IMG/VR virus record: IMGVR_UViG_3300009168_000039
Location: 1-33,563 of that record
Reading direction: 5' to 3' (one strand)
Length of the DNA: 33,563 bases
DNA from: a virus
The notes below the pieces were generated by a model. It saw nothing but the letters and a program-made list of their open reading frames with translations, did not search any database and had not been told where the DNA came from. The position numbers and the translations under genes are program-made. This document shows, in pieces, positions 23,440-30,503 of the stretch. Position 1 is the stretch's first letter; each line of letters opens with the position of its first letter.

Positions 23440-24932
23440 TATGATATTTTATAATTTGTAGATATACTAGTTATTGTCATTATTATAGGTTTTATGTTTC
23501 CAATAACATATATTTCTAATTTATGTCCTTCTTTACTCTTAAATATTTTTATCTTATCAATATAAGTTAAAACATAATCTCTTCTGGTTTGAAAGTCTGC
23601 AGATGCTACATTTCTCCATAGTTTGCCTACTGCTTGTGTTTTATTATAGATTTTTATTTTATTTAATAATGTTAGTATACTGCTTTGATGTGATAAATTA
23701 TCATTTTTAATATCTCTTTGATCTTTATTAAAAACTGTTTCATTTATATAATCATCTTTGTATAATTGAATTATTCTTTTGCCTTTTAATTCATTTTTTG
23801 TAATTAAATCTTTATAATATTCAATTTGTCTTTTAACCTCATTTTCATTAAATTCCTTTGCATTATCTTCATATATTTTTAACAATATATCTTTATTCTT
23901 AATGAATACTGCTTCATATAACAATTTATCAAAATGTTTTGAAGAAATTTGTCCATTTTTACATCTAATATTTTCATCTTTTCTACCTCCACAATAATAA
24001 AATGAATATAAGTAATTCCTTCTATATTTACTTTCACTTGCATATGTATGCATGCAATAACCACATATTATTTTACCTTTAAATAAATATTCATATTTTG
24101 TAGCTGTTTTATATCCTATATTTGTTTTAAAATTATTTTGAACATTATTCCATAATTCTTCACTTACAATCTGAGGTATTTTAATAATAATTGAATTTTT
24201 ATAAGTCCTTTCTCCTTTATAAAGTGTTGAGTGTAATATTTTACATATTGTATTATGTCGCCAAACACTTTTAAATTTTTGTCCTGTTTTAAGTTTTGAA
24301 ATTCTTCCAATTTCATTGTATCTTGTTGGAATGTTTTTGCTATTAAGGTACGTTGCAATTTGTCGAATTGAAATTCCCCTAGAGAACTTCTCATATATCA
24401 TTCGTACAATTTTCGACTCATTTGAATTAATATCTATATATCCATCCTTATCCTGAAAGCCATAAGGCATTATTGGAAAATTAATTCTTTTACCTTTTTG
24501 TGCAGATAAATCTCTTCCTCTACTCATTCTACTTTTTAATGTACTTACTTCAAGTTCTGAAATAGATGATAATAAACTTAATAAAAGTTTTGTAGTTGGT
24601 TGATCGTCAAGTGTATTAATATTTTCTTTTTTAAAATAAATATTTACTCTTTGTTTTGAAAAATATTCTATTTCTTTTAATGTTTGTAAAGTTGAACGCC
24701 CAAGTCTTGAAATTTCATAACATAAAATATGTTTAATATTATTTTCCTTTATATAATTTTTAAGATTTTGAAGTTCATCACGTTCAGTAATAAATCCTGA
24801 AATCGCTTCACAAAAAACGTTTTCAATTAAATAATTGTTTTGAATAGACCATTTTTGAATATCCTGAATTTGACTTTGTGTATCTTGCAAAGTTGTTGAT
24901 ACCCTAGCGTAAATTACTGCCGTTGTTTTCAT
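23436..24932 (-). CDS. int: Large serine recombinase, probable integrase (498 aa)
   Basis: The resolvase domain (residues 1-150) starts AVIYARVSTTLQDTQSQ with Ser12 as nucleophile, and has LCYEISRLGRS near 70-80. The Recombinase domain follows (about 160-270; PYGFQDKDGYIDINSNESKIVRMIYEKF). Then come a zinc ribbon with C290, C293, C314 and C324, and a coiled coil from about 340 to 420. These are the parts of large serine integrases of temperate phages. It would insert the circular phage genome at a host site. The upstream region contains palindromes and is the likely attP location. Confidence 0.92.
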   Translation of the reverse strand: MKTTAVIYARVSTTLQDTQSQIQDIQKWSIQNNYLIENVFCEAISGFITERDELQNLKNYIKENNIKHILCYEISRLGRSTLQTLKEIEYFSKQRVNIYFKKENINTLDDQPTTKLLLSLLSSISELEVSTLKSRMSRGRDLSAQKGKRINFPIMPYGFQDKDGYIDINSNESKIVRMIYEKFSRGISIRQIATYLNSKNIPTRYNEIGRISKLKTGQKFKSVWRHNTICKILHSTLYKGERTYKNSIIIKIPQIVSEELWNNVQNNFKTNIGYKTATKYEYLFKGKIICGYCMHTYASESKYRRNYLYSFYYCGGRKDENIRCKNGQISSKHFDKLLYEAVFIKNKDILLKIYEDNAKEFNENEVKRQIEYYKDLITKNELKGKRIIQLYKDDYINETVFNKDQRDIKNDNLSHQSSILTLLNKIKIYNKTQAVGKLWRNVASADFQTRRDYVLTYIDKIKIFKSKEGHKLEIYVIGNIKPIIMTITSISTNYKISY

Positions 24933-24937
24933 ATATT

Positions 24938-24963
24938 TAGGTTTTTATGTAAATATAAACCTA
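24938..24963. promoter_or_regulatory. Operator-like inverted repeat before the recombinase start
   Basis: TAGGTTT (24938-24944) and AAACCTA (24957-24963) form a dyad whose inner TAT/ATA bases also pair. It lies 6 bases upstream of the recombinase ATG. A shorter form of the dyad lies ahead of the thymidylate-synthase-like gene. Confidence 0.45.
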
Positions 24964-24983
24964 TTTTTCTTAATTAAAAAACA

Positions 24984-25038
24984 AATTTCATAATGTTATT
25001 ATATTATGAAATTGTTATATATAACTAATTAATTAGTT
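24984..25038. other. Palindromes in the recombinase upstream region (attP or operator candidate)
   Basis: AATTTCATAAT (24984-24994) and ATTATGAAATT (25003-25013) form an 11-bp inverted repeat. It is followed by the perfect 16-bp palindrome AACTAATTAATTAGTT (25023-25038). The rest of the 229-bp gap to 25161 is AT-rich with no ORF. Large serine recombinases usually have attP next to their gene, so this gap is the best candidate, but no core dinucleotide can be identified from one sequence. Confidence 0.4.
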
Positions 25039-25161
25039 TCCAATATATTATAAATTATATTTTCTTCATTATTTTTTCATTTTCTCCTCAAAATATTTGG
25101 TAGTCTCATTTTTTTTCATTATATTAATAATAGATGTAAAAATTATTATTAATTAAAAATT

Positions 25162-25419
25162 ATGAAAATGAAAAAATTAGATTATGTTATGTTAAAAATT
25201 GGTATGATTTTAAAAGATCTTTTTATACTAAAAAAAATTGAGTGGTATATAAGTATCGTATATTATGAAATGGATTTTCCTTCAACGTGTCCTTATAATA
25301 TTTTTGAAAAAGAATTTAGAATTAGATTAAAAAATGGAAATAAATTATGTAAGTTTTTATATTATTATATCATTTTTAATGAATGGTATAATAATTTAAT
25401 TATACGTATCTTTAATTGA
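25162..25419 (+). CDS. Hypothetical protein on the plus strand (85 aa)
   Basis: MKMKKLDYVMLKIGMILKDLFILKKIEWYI... is rich in Ile, Tyr and Lys, with a hydrophobic C-terminal stretch (LCKFLYYYIIFNEWYNNLIIRIF). The family is not recognised. It is divergent from the recombinase and followed 24 bases later by a strong terminator with eight T residues, which supports a real transcription unit. The amino-acid composition partly reflects AT-rich DNA, so the protein remains uncertain. Confidence 0.45.
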   Translation: MKMKKLDYVMLKIGMILKDLFILKKIEWYISIVYYEMDFPSTCPYNIFEKEFRIRLKNGNKLCKFLYYYIIFNEWYNNLIIRIFN

Positions 25420-25443
25420 AAAACTATTATTAACTTAAAAATT

Positions 25444-25473
25444 AAAATGCACTTCTCAGGGTGCATTTTTTTT
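25444..25473 (+). terminator. Bidirectional intrinsic terminator
   Basis: AAAATGCAC (25444-25452) and GTGCATTTT (25461-25469) form a 9-bp stem with 8-base loop, followed by eight T residues on the plus strand. It ends the plus-strand 85-residue unit. It also overlaps the 3' end of the convergent minus-strand gene. Confidence 0.82.
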
Positions 25474-25821
25474 ATTTTTTAAATCATCATAATATTTTTT
25501 CCTACACATTGATAGTTTTGTTTTAGTAAGTTCAGAAGCCTTTCGTCCTTTATTTGCTTTAGATATTCTTTTTTTAGTTTCTTCACTACATATTCTAGTT
25601 CGTCTAACTTCACTCATACGTTTTCTACTTTCTTCTGAAAATTTGAATTCTTTATTAAAAGAATTACGAAAATTCTTTATAGGTTCATGTTCATAATCCT
25701 CATATAGTATTATAGTTTCAAGTTCATTTGATATAACTTCAATTGTATCTTGATGTTTTTTTAGTTTTTCAATAAAATTATTTACGAATTTACTAAAAGC
25801 ATAATCATTAATTTTTTTCAT
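25456..25821 (-). CDS. NUMOD3-motif DNA-binding protein without nuclease domain (121 aa)
   Basis: Residues about 57-105 hold tandem NUMOD3-like motifs: FSEESRKRMSEVRRT, CSEETKKRISKANKGRK and SELTKTKLSMCRKK. These are DNA-binding helices usually found in GIY-YIG or HNH homing endonucleases. The N-terminal 55 residues (FVNNFIEKLKKHQDTIEVISNELE) are helical and show no GIY-YIG or HNH motif. It may be a remnant of a homing endonuclease or a DNA-binding regulator built from its binding part. It lies 6 bases after the stop of a 53-residue gene and ends in a terminator. Confidence 0.68.
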   Translation of the reverse strand: MKKINDYAFSKFVNNFIEKLKKHQDTIEVISNELETIILYEDYEHEPIKNFRNSFNKEFKFSEESRKRMSEVRRTRICSEETKKRISKANKGRKASELTKTKLSMCRKKYYDDLKNKKNAP

Positions 25822-25827
25822 TTTTTA

Positions 25828-25989
25828 TTATATTTTTTTTATAGGTAATACAATATTAGCATATTCTTCACCCCAATCTTCTAAATAATCAATAGTTGTA
25901 GTAAAGAATTCTATTTCTTTGGATGATAATTCTTTATTATAAAAGTTTGGATTTTTTCTCCATCTTTTAATAAATTGTTTTTCGGTCAT
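25828..25989 (-). CDS. Hypothetical small protein (53 aa)
   Basis: ATG at 25989, TAA at 25828-25830. The product begins MTEKQFIKRWRKNPNFYNKE and ends EEYANIVLPIKKI. It is charged and helical. Family unknown. It fills the gap between the PD-(D/E)XK-like gene (4-base spacing) and the NUMOD3 gene (6-base spacing), which supports translation as part of the same small operon. Confidence 0.5.
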   Translation of the reverse strand: MTEKQFIKRWRKNPNFYNKELSSKEIEFFTTTIDYLEDWGEEYANIVLPIKKI

Positions 25990-25993
25990 TTTA

Positions 25994-26482
25994 TTATTTT
26001 AATGTTAATATTCCTTTAGCATCTATATCAGACCTATATTCAAGCATTATTACATTTTTTATTATTTTATAATCATCTGATATGTAAGTTTTTGCATTCA
26101 TATATTTTTGTTCTATTTTAGGAGAATTTATTTTCCATTCTTTTATTCTCGGCAAAAGATTAAAAATTATAAAATCTTTATTATTTGGGTGTTCTGATTC
26201 AAAAAAGTTTACATAATATATTCTATCAAATTTATCTTTATGTGCTTTTTTACAAAGTCCTAATAGTTTCTCTACTTCAAGTATATACGTATTATATTTA
26301 TTTATTCCAAAATTTCGTATTTTTATTTCTCCAAGTATTGTTTTATCAACCGTCTTTATTATACAATCATAACATATTCGACCACTTGTGAATGTGAAAT
26401 CAATAATTTCTGGAATATATTTGAATAATTTTGTTGCATAATATCTTTCTTTAGTTTCATAATCATCTAGTATTTCTGACAT
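25994..26482 (-). CDS. Possible PD-(D/E)XK nuclease-fold protein (162 aa)
   Basis: The segment CYDCIIKTVDKTILGEIKIRN (residues about 36-57) has an Asp followed by a hydrophobic strand and ExK (GEIKIR). Next comes a helix YNTYILEVEKLLGL, matching the D...ExK core of PD-(D/E)XK nucleases. The following strand DRIYYVNFF is consistent. Roles in this superfamily include restriction, recombination and junction cleavage. The match is by motif only, so function is open. It is the second gene in an operon started by promoter copy C. Confidence 0.5.
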   Translation of the reverse strand: MSEILDDYETKERYYATKLFKYIPEIIDFTFTSGRICYDCIIKTVDKTILGEIKIRNFGINKYNTYILEVEKLLGLCKKAHKDKFDRIYYVNFFESEHPNNKDFIIFNLLPRIKEWKINSPKIEQKYMNAKTYISDDYKIIKNVIMLEYRSDIDAKGILTLK

Positions 26483-26499
26483 TTAACATAGTAATCATT

Positions 26500-26739
26500 T
26501 TAGTTATTTGGAAAAGTACCATTAAGAAGTCTTTCCAATGATTTAATTGAATCTGATTTTTTTCTAGGTTTTTTTTCACCTTCAAAATATATAGTGAGAT
26601 ACCCTTTAAGATCACACGCTATATCTACTCTACCTCCTGTTATTTCTTGCATTCTATTTTGAAAATCTTGAAATACATCTGATAAACTTCCATCATAATT
26701 CAGAGGTATTGTAACTGGCATTTTTTTTATTGTTTTCAT
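26500..26739 (-). CDS. Hypothetical early protein (79 aa)
   Basis: MKTIKKMPVTIPLNYDGSLSDVFQDFQNRMQEITGG... has a beta-helix-beta look, with a short basic segment EGEKKPRKKSDS and a C-terminal helix. Family unknown. It heads the operon of four small genes (26739 to 25456) and has the early promoter element copy C directly upstream. Its product is therefore likely made early, together with the PD-(D/E)XK-like protein. Confidence 0.58.
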   Translation of the reverse strand: MKTIKKMPVTIPLNYDGSLSDVFQDFQNRMQEITGGRVDIACDLKGYLTIYFEGEKKPRKKSDSIKSLERLLNGTFPNN

Positions 26740-26761
26740 TGAATTTTGATTATTTTATTTG

Positions 26762-26811
26762 TTTATTATATCTATTCATTTAAAAAATTGTTAAAAAGGC
26801 CACTTAATGTC
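26762..26811 (-). promoter_or_regulatory. Early promoter element, copy C
   Basis: ACATTAAGTGG (26810-26800, minus strand), 22-base spacer, then GAATAGATATAATAAA, about 23 bases before the ATG of the 79-residue gene. The spacer differs from copies A and B, so the conserved boxes stand out as the functional parts. Confidence 0.58.
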
Positions 26812-26883
26812 GGTTTTTTAAAAAACTTTAATTAAAACTTTAATATATAATCTATAGGTTAGCAACTAAAAAAATATTTAAGT

Positions 26884-26914
26884 AAAAAAACTTTATGATT
26901 TAAATCATAAAAGT
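26884..26914 (-). terminator. Minus-strand hairpin terminator
   Basis: The arms ACTTTATGATTT (26890-26901) and AAATCATAAAAGT (26902-26914) form a 12-bp hairpin. On the minus strand it is followed by seven T residues (complement of 26884-26890). It would back up the late terminator. Confidence 0.55.
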
Positions 26915-26917
26915 TAA

Positions 26918-26960
26918 CCTCTATGATTTTAAGGTTATAAGCCTATCATAGGGGTTTTTT
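26918..26960 (+). terminator. Plus-strand hairpin terminator with no obvious gene upstream
   Basis: CCTCTATGAT (26918-26927) pairs with ATCATAGGGG (26945-26954) with one G-T pair, followed by six T residues on the plus strand. No plus-strand protein gene precedes it, so it may end a small RNA or stop antisense transcription. Confidence 0.5.
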
Positions 26961-26989
26961 ATTATTAATAACGTATAAAATATGAACAT

Positions 26990-27016
26990 AAAAAAAGAGG
27001 GCCCCGAGACCCTCTT
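26990..27016 (-). terminator. Late-operon intrinsic terminator
   Basis: AAGAGGG (26995-27001) and CCCTCTT (27010-27016) form a GC-rich stem with an 8-base loop (ccccgaga). On the minus strand seven T residues follow. It lies about 90 bases after the last late gene and can also work on the plus strand. Confidence 0.85.
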
Positions 27017-27068
27017 ATTTTTATAGACATTATATTATATTACCCTAATAGTTTGAATTCATCCTGAT

Positions 27069-27093
27069 TCATCTAGTGCATCGTACAGGTATA
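27069..27093 (+). repeat. Direct repeat bracketing the early module, right copy
   Basis: TCATCTAGTGCATCGTACAG plus GTATA matches 19362-19386 at 20 of 25 positions, same orientation. It lies between the last late gene and its terminator. Confidence 0.45.
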
Positions 27094-27102
27094 TTTTAAC
27101 TA

Positions 27103-27510
27103 TTATATATTAGTAGACTTTTTAGGAGCAACTTTAATTTGTTCCAATAATTTTCTAAGCCAATCAATATTGTAAATAACATTTGCACCTGTTGCAAAAC
27201 TAATTACAATTATTAATACATTCCACCATTCAATATCAGCGAATATTCCTAAATTAAGAAACCATCCAACATATCCAATAATTAATGCAACGATCCAGCT
27301 TGCAATACTTCTACCAAGTGCTGAAAGATTTTTTAATAGATATTTACTTATAACACCTGTAATAACTAAAACACCTGCCCCAAAGGTTGCAAACGAAGTG
27401 AACAAATTCATAATGTCAAACCCTAAAGAATCATCTCCGGTTTGAGCAAAAATTGAAATGGGAATTAACATAAACAATCCCATTAAAAAAAATTTTAAGT
27501 ACTTTTTCAT
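27103..27510 (-). CDS. Holin-like membrane protein (135 aa)
   Basis: The N-terminal hydrophobic segment (KFFLMGLFMLIPISIFAQ) looks like a signal sequence or first membrane helix. Three more follow: about residues 34-60 (LFTSFATFGAGVLVITGVI), 68-88 (SIASWIVALIIGYVGWFL) and 95-115 (WWNVLIIVISFATGANVIY). A basic tail (KVAPKKSTNI) ends the protein. Size, number of helices and place at the end of the late operon suggest a holin, which opens the inner membrane at lysis. It might also be an integral membrane protein of another lysis step. Confidence 0.55.
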   Translation of the reverse strand: MKKYLKFFLMGLFMLIPISIFAQTGDDSLGFDIMNLFTSFATFGAGVLVITGVISKYLLKNLSALGRSIASWIVALIIGYVGWFLNLGIFADIEWWNVLIIVISFATGANVIYNIDWLRKLLEQIKVAPKKSTNI

Positions 27511-27515
27511 ATTAT

Positions 27516-27794
27516 TTATTTTTGTGGTTTTCTAATAAAATTTGCATCTACCCAAGTTTTAATAACATCTAGAGAATTTGTCTCTATTGTTATTACTCTA
27601 AGATTTAATGCAGCAACATTTGATACATTCATATCTTGTACTGTTTTAAGTCTTACCAATTCAGTAGCTTGAGTTTGTTGTGCTTTTTTAACATTATTAA
27701 TTGTAATAAAAATTATCATTGAAAAAGCACATATAAGTGTTAACAATGATGTATTTAAATATTGAAATAATTTTGATTGATTTTCATTTGACAT
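27516..27794 (-). CDS. Small single-span membrane protein with coiled coil (92 aa)
   Basis: The short cytosolic N-terminus is followed by one membrane segment (LNTSLLTLICAFSMIIFITI, residues about 13-32) and a helical, charged periplasmic part (KAQQTQATELVRLKTVQDMNVSN). This topology resembles inner-membrane spanins (Rz-like) and some antiholins. It is 5 bases upstream of the holin-like gene. No outer-membrane partner is obvious. A second protein of similar design lies at 31050-31298. Assignment to lysis is by position and topology only. Confidence 0.5.
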   Translation of the reverse strand: MSNENQSKLFQYLNTSLLTLICAFSMIIFITINNVKKAQQTQATELVRLKTVQDMNVSNVAALNLRVITIETNSLDVIKTWVDANFIRKPQK

Positions 27795-27810
27795 TTTATT
27801 ATATATTATT

Positions 27811-28149
27811 TTATTTAATTGAGTCTATAATTTTCAAAGAATCTTGTATAACTGTTATATTTTTATTATTACTTGTATCTATAATTAAGACTTCGTAAAC
27901 ATAATCTCCAACTACAAGTGAAGTATCTGTTGGTGTAAAATCAAATGTATATGCTCCTTGAGCTGCATTTTTAGATGCATGTCCAATAGATATATCATAA
28001 GTTGCATTTGCTTTAACAGGAAACTTTTTTGCATAAAATGCTCCATTATAATTTGTTAAATCCATTTGAGTTCCTGAAGAATCAATAACTGAACAGAACA
28101 ATGTTTTACTATTTCCTTGATAAAATTGGAGTGTATTATCGTAAGCCAT
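27811..28149 (-). CDS. Ig-like beta-sandwich tail or baseplate protein (112 aa)
   Basis: LQFYQGNSKTLFCSVIDSSGTQMDLTNYNGAFYAKKFP at the start, then AQGAYTFDFTPTDTSLVVGDYVYEVLIID, show the alternating strands of a small Ig-like domain. The pattern recalls the N-terminal domain of baseplate upper proteins (BppU-type) in siphophages. It probably attaches fibre or lectin parts to the tail. A GAATATATATT box lies in the 35-base gap upstream. Family assignment is tentative. Confidence 0.5.
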   Translation of the reverse strand: MAYDNTLQFYQGNSKTLFCSVIDSSGTQMDLTNYNGAFYAKKFPVKANATYDISIGHASKNAAQGAYTFDFTPTDTSLVVGDYVYEVLIIDTSNNKNITVIQDSLKIIDSIK

Positions 28150-28184
28150 TTAATTTTATTTATTTTAATATATATTCATTTTTA

Positions 28185-30503
28185 TTATCTACTTATATAC
28201 TGTTTTCTACCGCCTATCCATAATGTCATCCTCCGGTTAAGCCATATGTAAGTTCTTGTGGGTTCTTCGTCAATATCTTCATAATAAAATTCATCATCAA
28301 TAGTTGAAATAGTTCCTGATTCATACATTAAAGCTTTAGCTGAATGCTCAACCACAAGAACTGAATCTTGAATAGTATCACCCTCTAAATCTATAAAGGC
28401 ACAATCACCTAAGTCAAAATAATGAGAGCTATTAGATCCATTCATAAATACTTTAACAAAATCAGATGAATCTACACCACAGCCTAATTCCCACATTTGA
28501 CTATTCTTATTTGTTGTAGAGTTTTCTTCATAACCAAATGTTGAAAACCAAGTAGTAATTGTGTAATTAGTTCTAGGAACTTGATCTCCCCAATAAGCCA
28601 TAAAATAATGTGATAAAGTATCTGTTCGTATAGGTGTATAAAAATCATTATTGTCCATTATAGTTCCTGTAGAAGTAGGAGCTGTTTCTCCTGATGCTCC
28701 ATTCCATCCTAAAGCTGCTCCAGTACCATTATCTGTAGATATAATATCATTATTTTGAATATTTAAATAATGAATTCCATTAGGTGGTGGATATTGTGGT
28801 ACATCACAAAAAATACCCGAGAAACCAAATGTAAAAGTGGATCTATTAAACTTAGCAAAAAGATTATGATTTATATCATGATGTCTACTTGCATTATGGC
28901 CGTGAATATATAAACCCATAGCTGCATCATAAACAACATTTGAATCAACTGTAAAATGCCAGGAACCATCATCCAAATAAAGACCATTTAAAATTCCTGC
29001 AGATGTTGCTGTATGCTCACCCATTTTATAAACAATATTCTTCCTATATTTTTTAGAAACATTAACACTATCCTGAGCAGAATAAATTCCAGAGCAGTCA
29101 CCTGAATACATACAATAATCGGATATAACATTTTCATAAAAATCTATAGTAGCTCCACTATGACTTCCGGCATGACTAATTCCACATCTTGAAACTGAAT
29201 CTATTATATTATCTCTTATTGCAATGTTAGTAGTTGTATGAATAGATATAATAGCCTCTGCCATTCTTTCTCTATCTAAGCCAACACTCTCTATTCCAAT
29301 TCTTCTTATATCATTATATTCAATTAAAGCAGTTCCATTTCTATCTGTTACTATACCGTATTGAGGAAAATCAGCTAAAGTATTGTTTGATAAAGTAACA
29401 TTAGTAACGCTTACAGTTAAAAGTCCTGTATGTGCAGAATAAGATGCATCACAATTTTTTATTGTAATACTGTCTCCGTCTAATGCAGCAATACTAGCTA
29501 TAAGGCCACCTTTTATCTCTAATCCATCAACAATAACATTTTTACACGTATCTAATTTTATAGCATAATCTTGACTATTAACTTCAATAGTATGAGTATT
29601 TAAGTCAGCACCATCAAAATAAATGTATAATTTCGTATTAGTATAATCCCAATAAGACTCATAATTTAAATCTAGTGTATTTAAATGATTTACAATAAAA
29701 TATTTTGATGATGTCTTAACAGTTCCGTTTCCACAAGAGCAACACCAGTCTCCAGCACCTATAGTAAGATCAAATAAATTAGTACTACTCCAACTAATTC
29801 CTGCGTTTGTCATTACCCATCCACAATCAGAAAATCGAAGAGTTCCTCCCTGCCATTGATTACCTGACCATTCTTGTCCATTATCTACTATTTGTAAATC
29901 AGTTAAATAACACCATTCTCCATCGTGTCCTTCAGCAAAAGTAGTATTAACAGAACTATATTCATTAAATCCTGTATTAGGATATCTACCTACAGAATAA
30001 TGAACACCATCTACAAATATACCTCCAATAAAAGGAGATGAATTATAAGTAGTATTATTTGCCTCAGGACTTGATCCAATAACTCCTATTGATACTTTTC
30101 TCCTACTAGGCAAAGTAGCATCTGTAATATCCCAAATATTACTAGAATTCTCTGTAAAATCAGTTACTTCTTTTATAGCCCTTAATATAGGTTTTGCTCC
30201 TGTTCCATAGGATGATAAAACAATTGGCTGAGATACATAACCAGATATATTATCAAAAACTAAATTAACATCATCCCATACTTCTCCACATTTAAATAAT
30301 ATAGAATCTCCAGGATCTAAAGAATCAGCATTAACAAGAGTTTGTAGATGAGCTATAGTTTGTTTAGCTGTTTCTGTAGAGTGTCCATCATTATCATTAT
30401 CTCCACCTGTAGCATCAAAATACCAATTAGTTAAATCTGTGCTAAATGTTAAAGTGGGAATTAAAAGAAATAAAATTAAAAGTATATTACGTATTCTTTG
30501 CAT
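28185..30503 (-). CDS. Secreted right-handed beta-helix protein, possible polysaccharide depolymerase (772 aa)
   Basis: Residues 1-21 (MQRIRNILLILFLLIPTLTFS) form a signal peptide. Next is the start typical of pectate-lyase-like proteins: WYFDATGGDNDNDGHSTETAKQTI, then PGDSILFKCGEVW and QPIVLSSYGTGAKPIL. The centre (about 270-560) consists of beta-helix coils such as VIVDGLEIKGG, SITIKNCDASYS and VTLSNNTLADFPQYGIV. It could degrade host capsule or exopolysaccharide. A signal peptide is unusual for a virion tailspike and suggests export from the host cell. Its start overlaps the previous stop by one base (TAATG). Confidence 0.78.
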   Translation of the reverse strand: MQRIRNILLILFLLIPTLTFSTDLTNWYFDATGGDNDNDGHSTETAKQTIAHLQTLVNADSLDPGDSILFKCGEVWDDVNLVFDNISGYVSQPIVLSSYGTGAKPILRAIKEVTDFTENSSNIWDITDATLPSRRKVSIGVIGSSPEANNTTYNSSPFIGGIFVDGVHYSVGRYPNTGFNEYSSVNTTFAEGHDGEWCYLTDLQIVDNGQEWSGNQWQGGTLRFSDCGWVMTNAGISWSSTNLFDLTIGAGDWCCSCGNGTVKTSSKYFIVNHLNTLDLNYESYWDYTNTKLYIYFDGADLNTHTIEVNSQDYAIKLDTCKNVIVDGLEIKGGLIASIAALDGDSITIKNCDASYSAHTGLLTVSVTNVTLSNNTLADFPQYGIVTDRNGTALIEYNDIRRIGIESVGLDRERMAEAIISIHTTTNIAIRDNIIDSVSRCGISHAGSHSGATIDFYENVISDYCMYSGDCSGIYSAQDSVNVSKKYRKNIVYKMGEHTATSAGILNGLYLDDGSWHFTVDSNVVYDAAMGLYIHGHNASRHHDINHNLFAKFNRSTFTFGFSGIFCDVPQYPPPNGIHYLNIQNNDIISTDNGTGAALGWNGASGETAPTSTGTIMDNNDFYTPIRTDTLSHYFMAYWGDQVPRTNYTITTWFSTFGYEENSTTNKNSQMWELGCGVDSSDFVKVFMNGSNSSHYFDLGDCAFIDLEGDTIQDSVLVVEHSAKALMYESGTISTIDDEFYYEDIDEEPTRTYIWLNRRMTLWIGGRKQYISR

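Larger units (their letters stand above)
26740..27102. other. Regulatory intergenic region between early and late modules
   Basis: No convincing ORF. From low to high coordinates it holds early promoter copy C (26762-26811), an AT-rich tract with TAGGTT at 26855 and AACCT at 26916, and two opposed terminator hairpins (26884-26960). Then follow the late-operon terminator (26990-27016) and a 25-base direct repeat (27069-27093) also present before the terminase genes. Confidence 0.7.

Noticed and set aside
23879-24394. Minus-strand ORFs in another frame inside the recombinase gene
   Set aside because: Out-of-frame shadows. The recombinase frame is intact with all expected domains.
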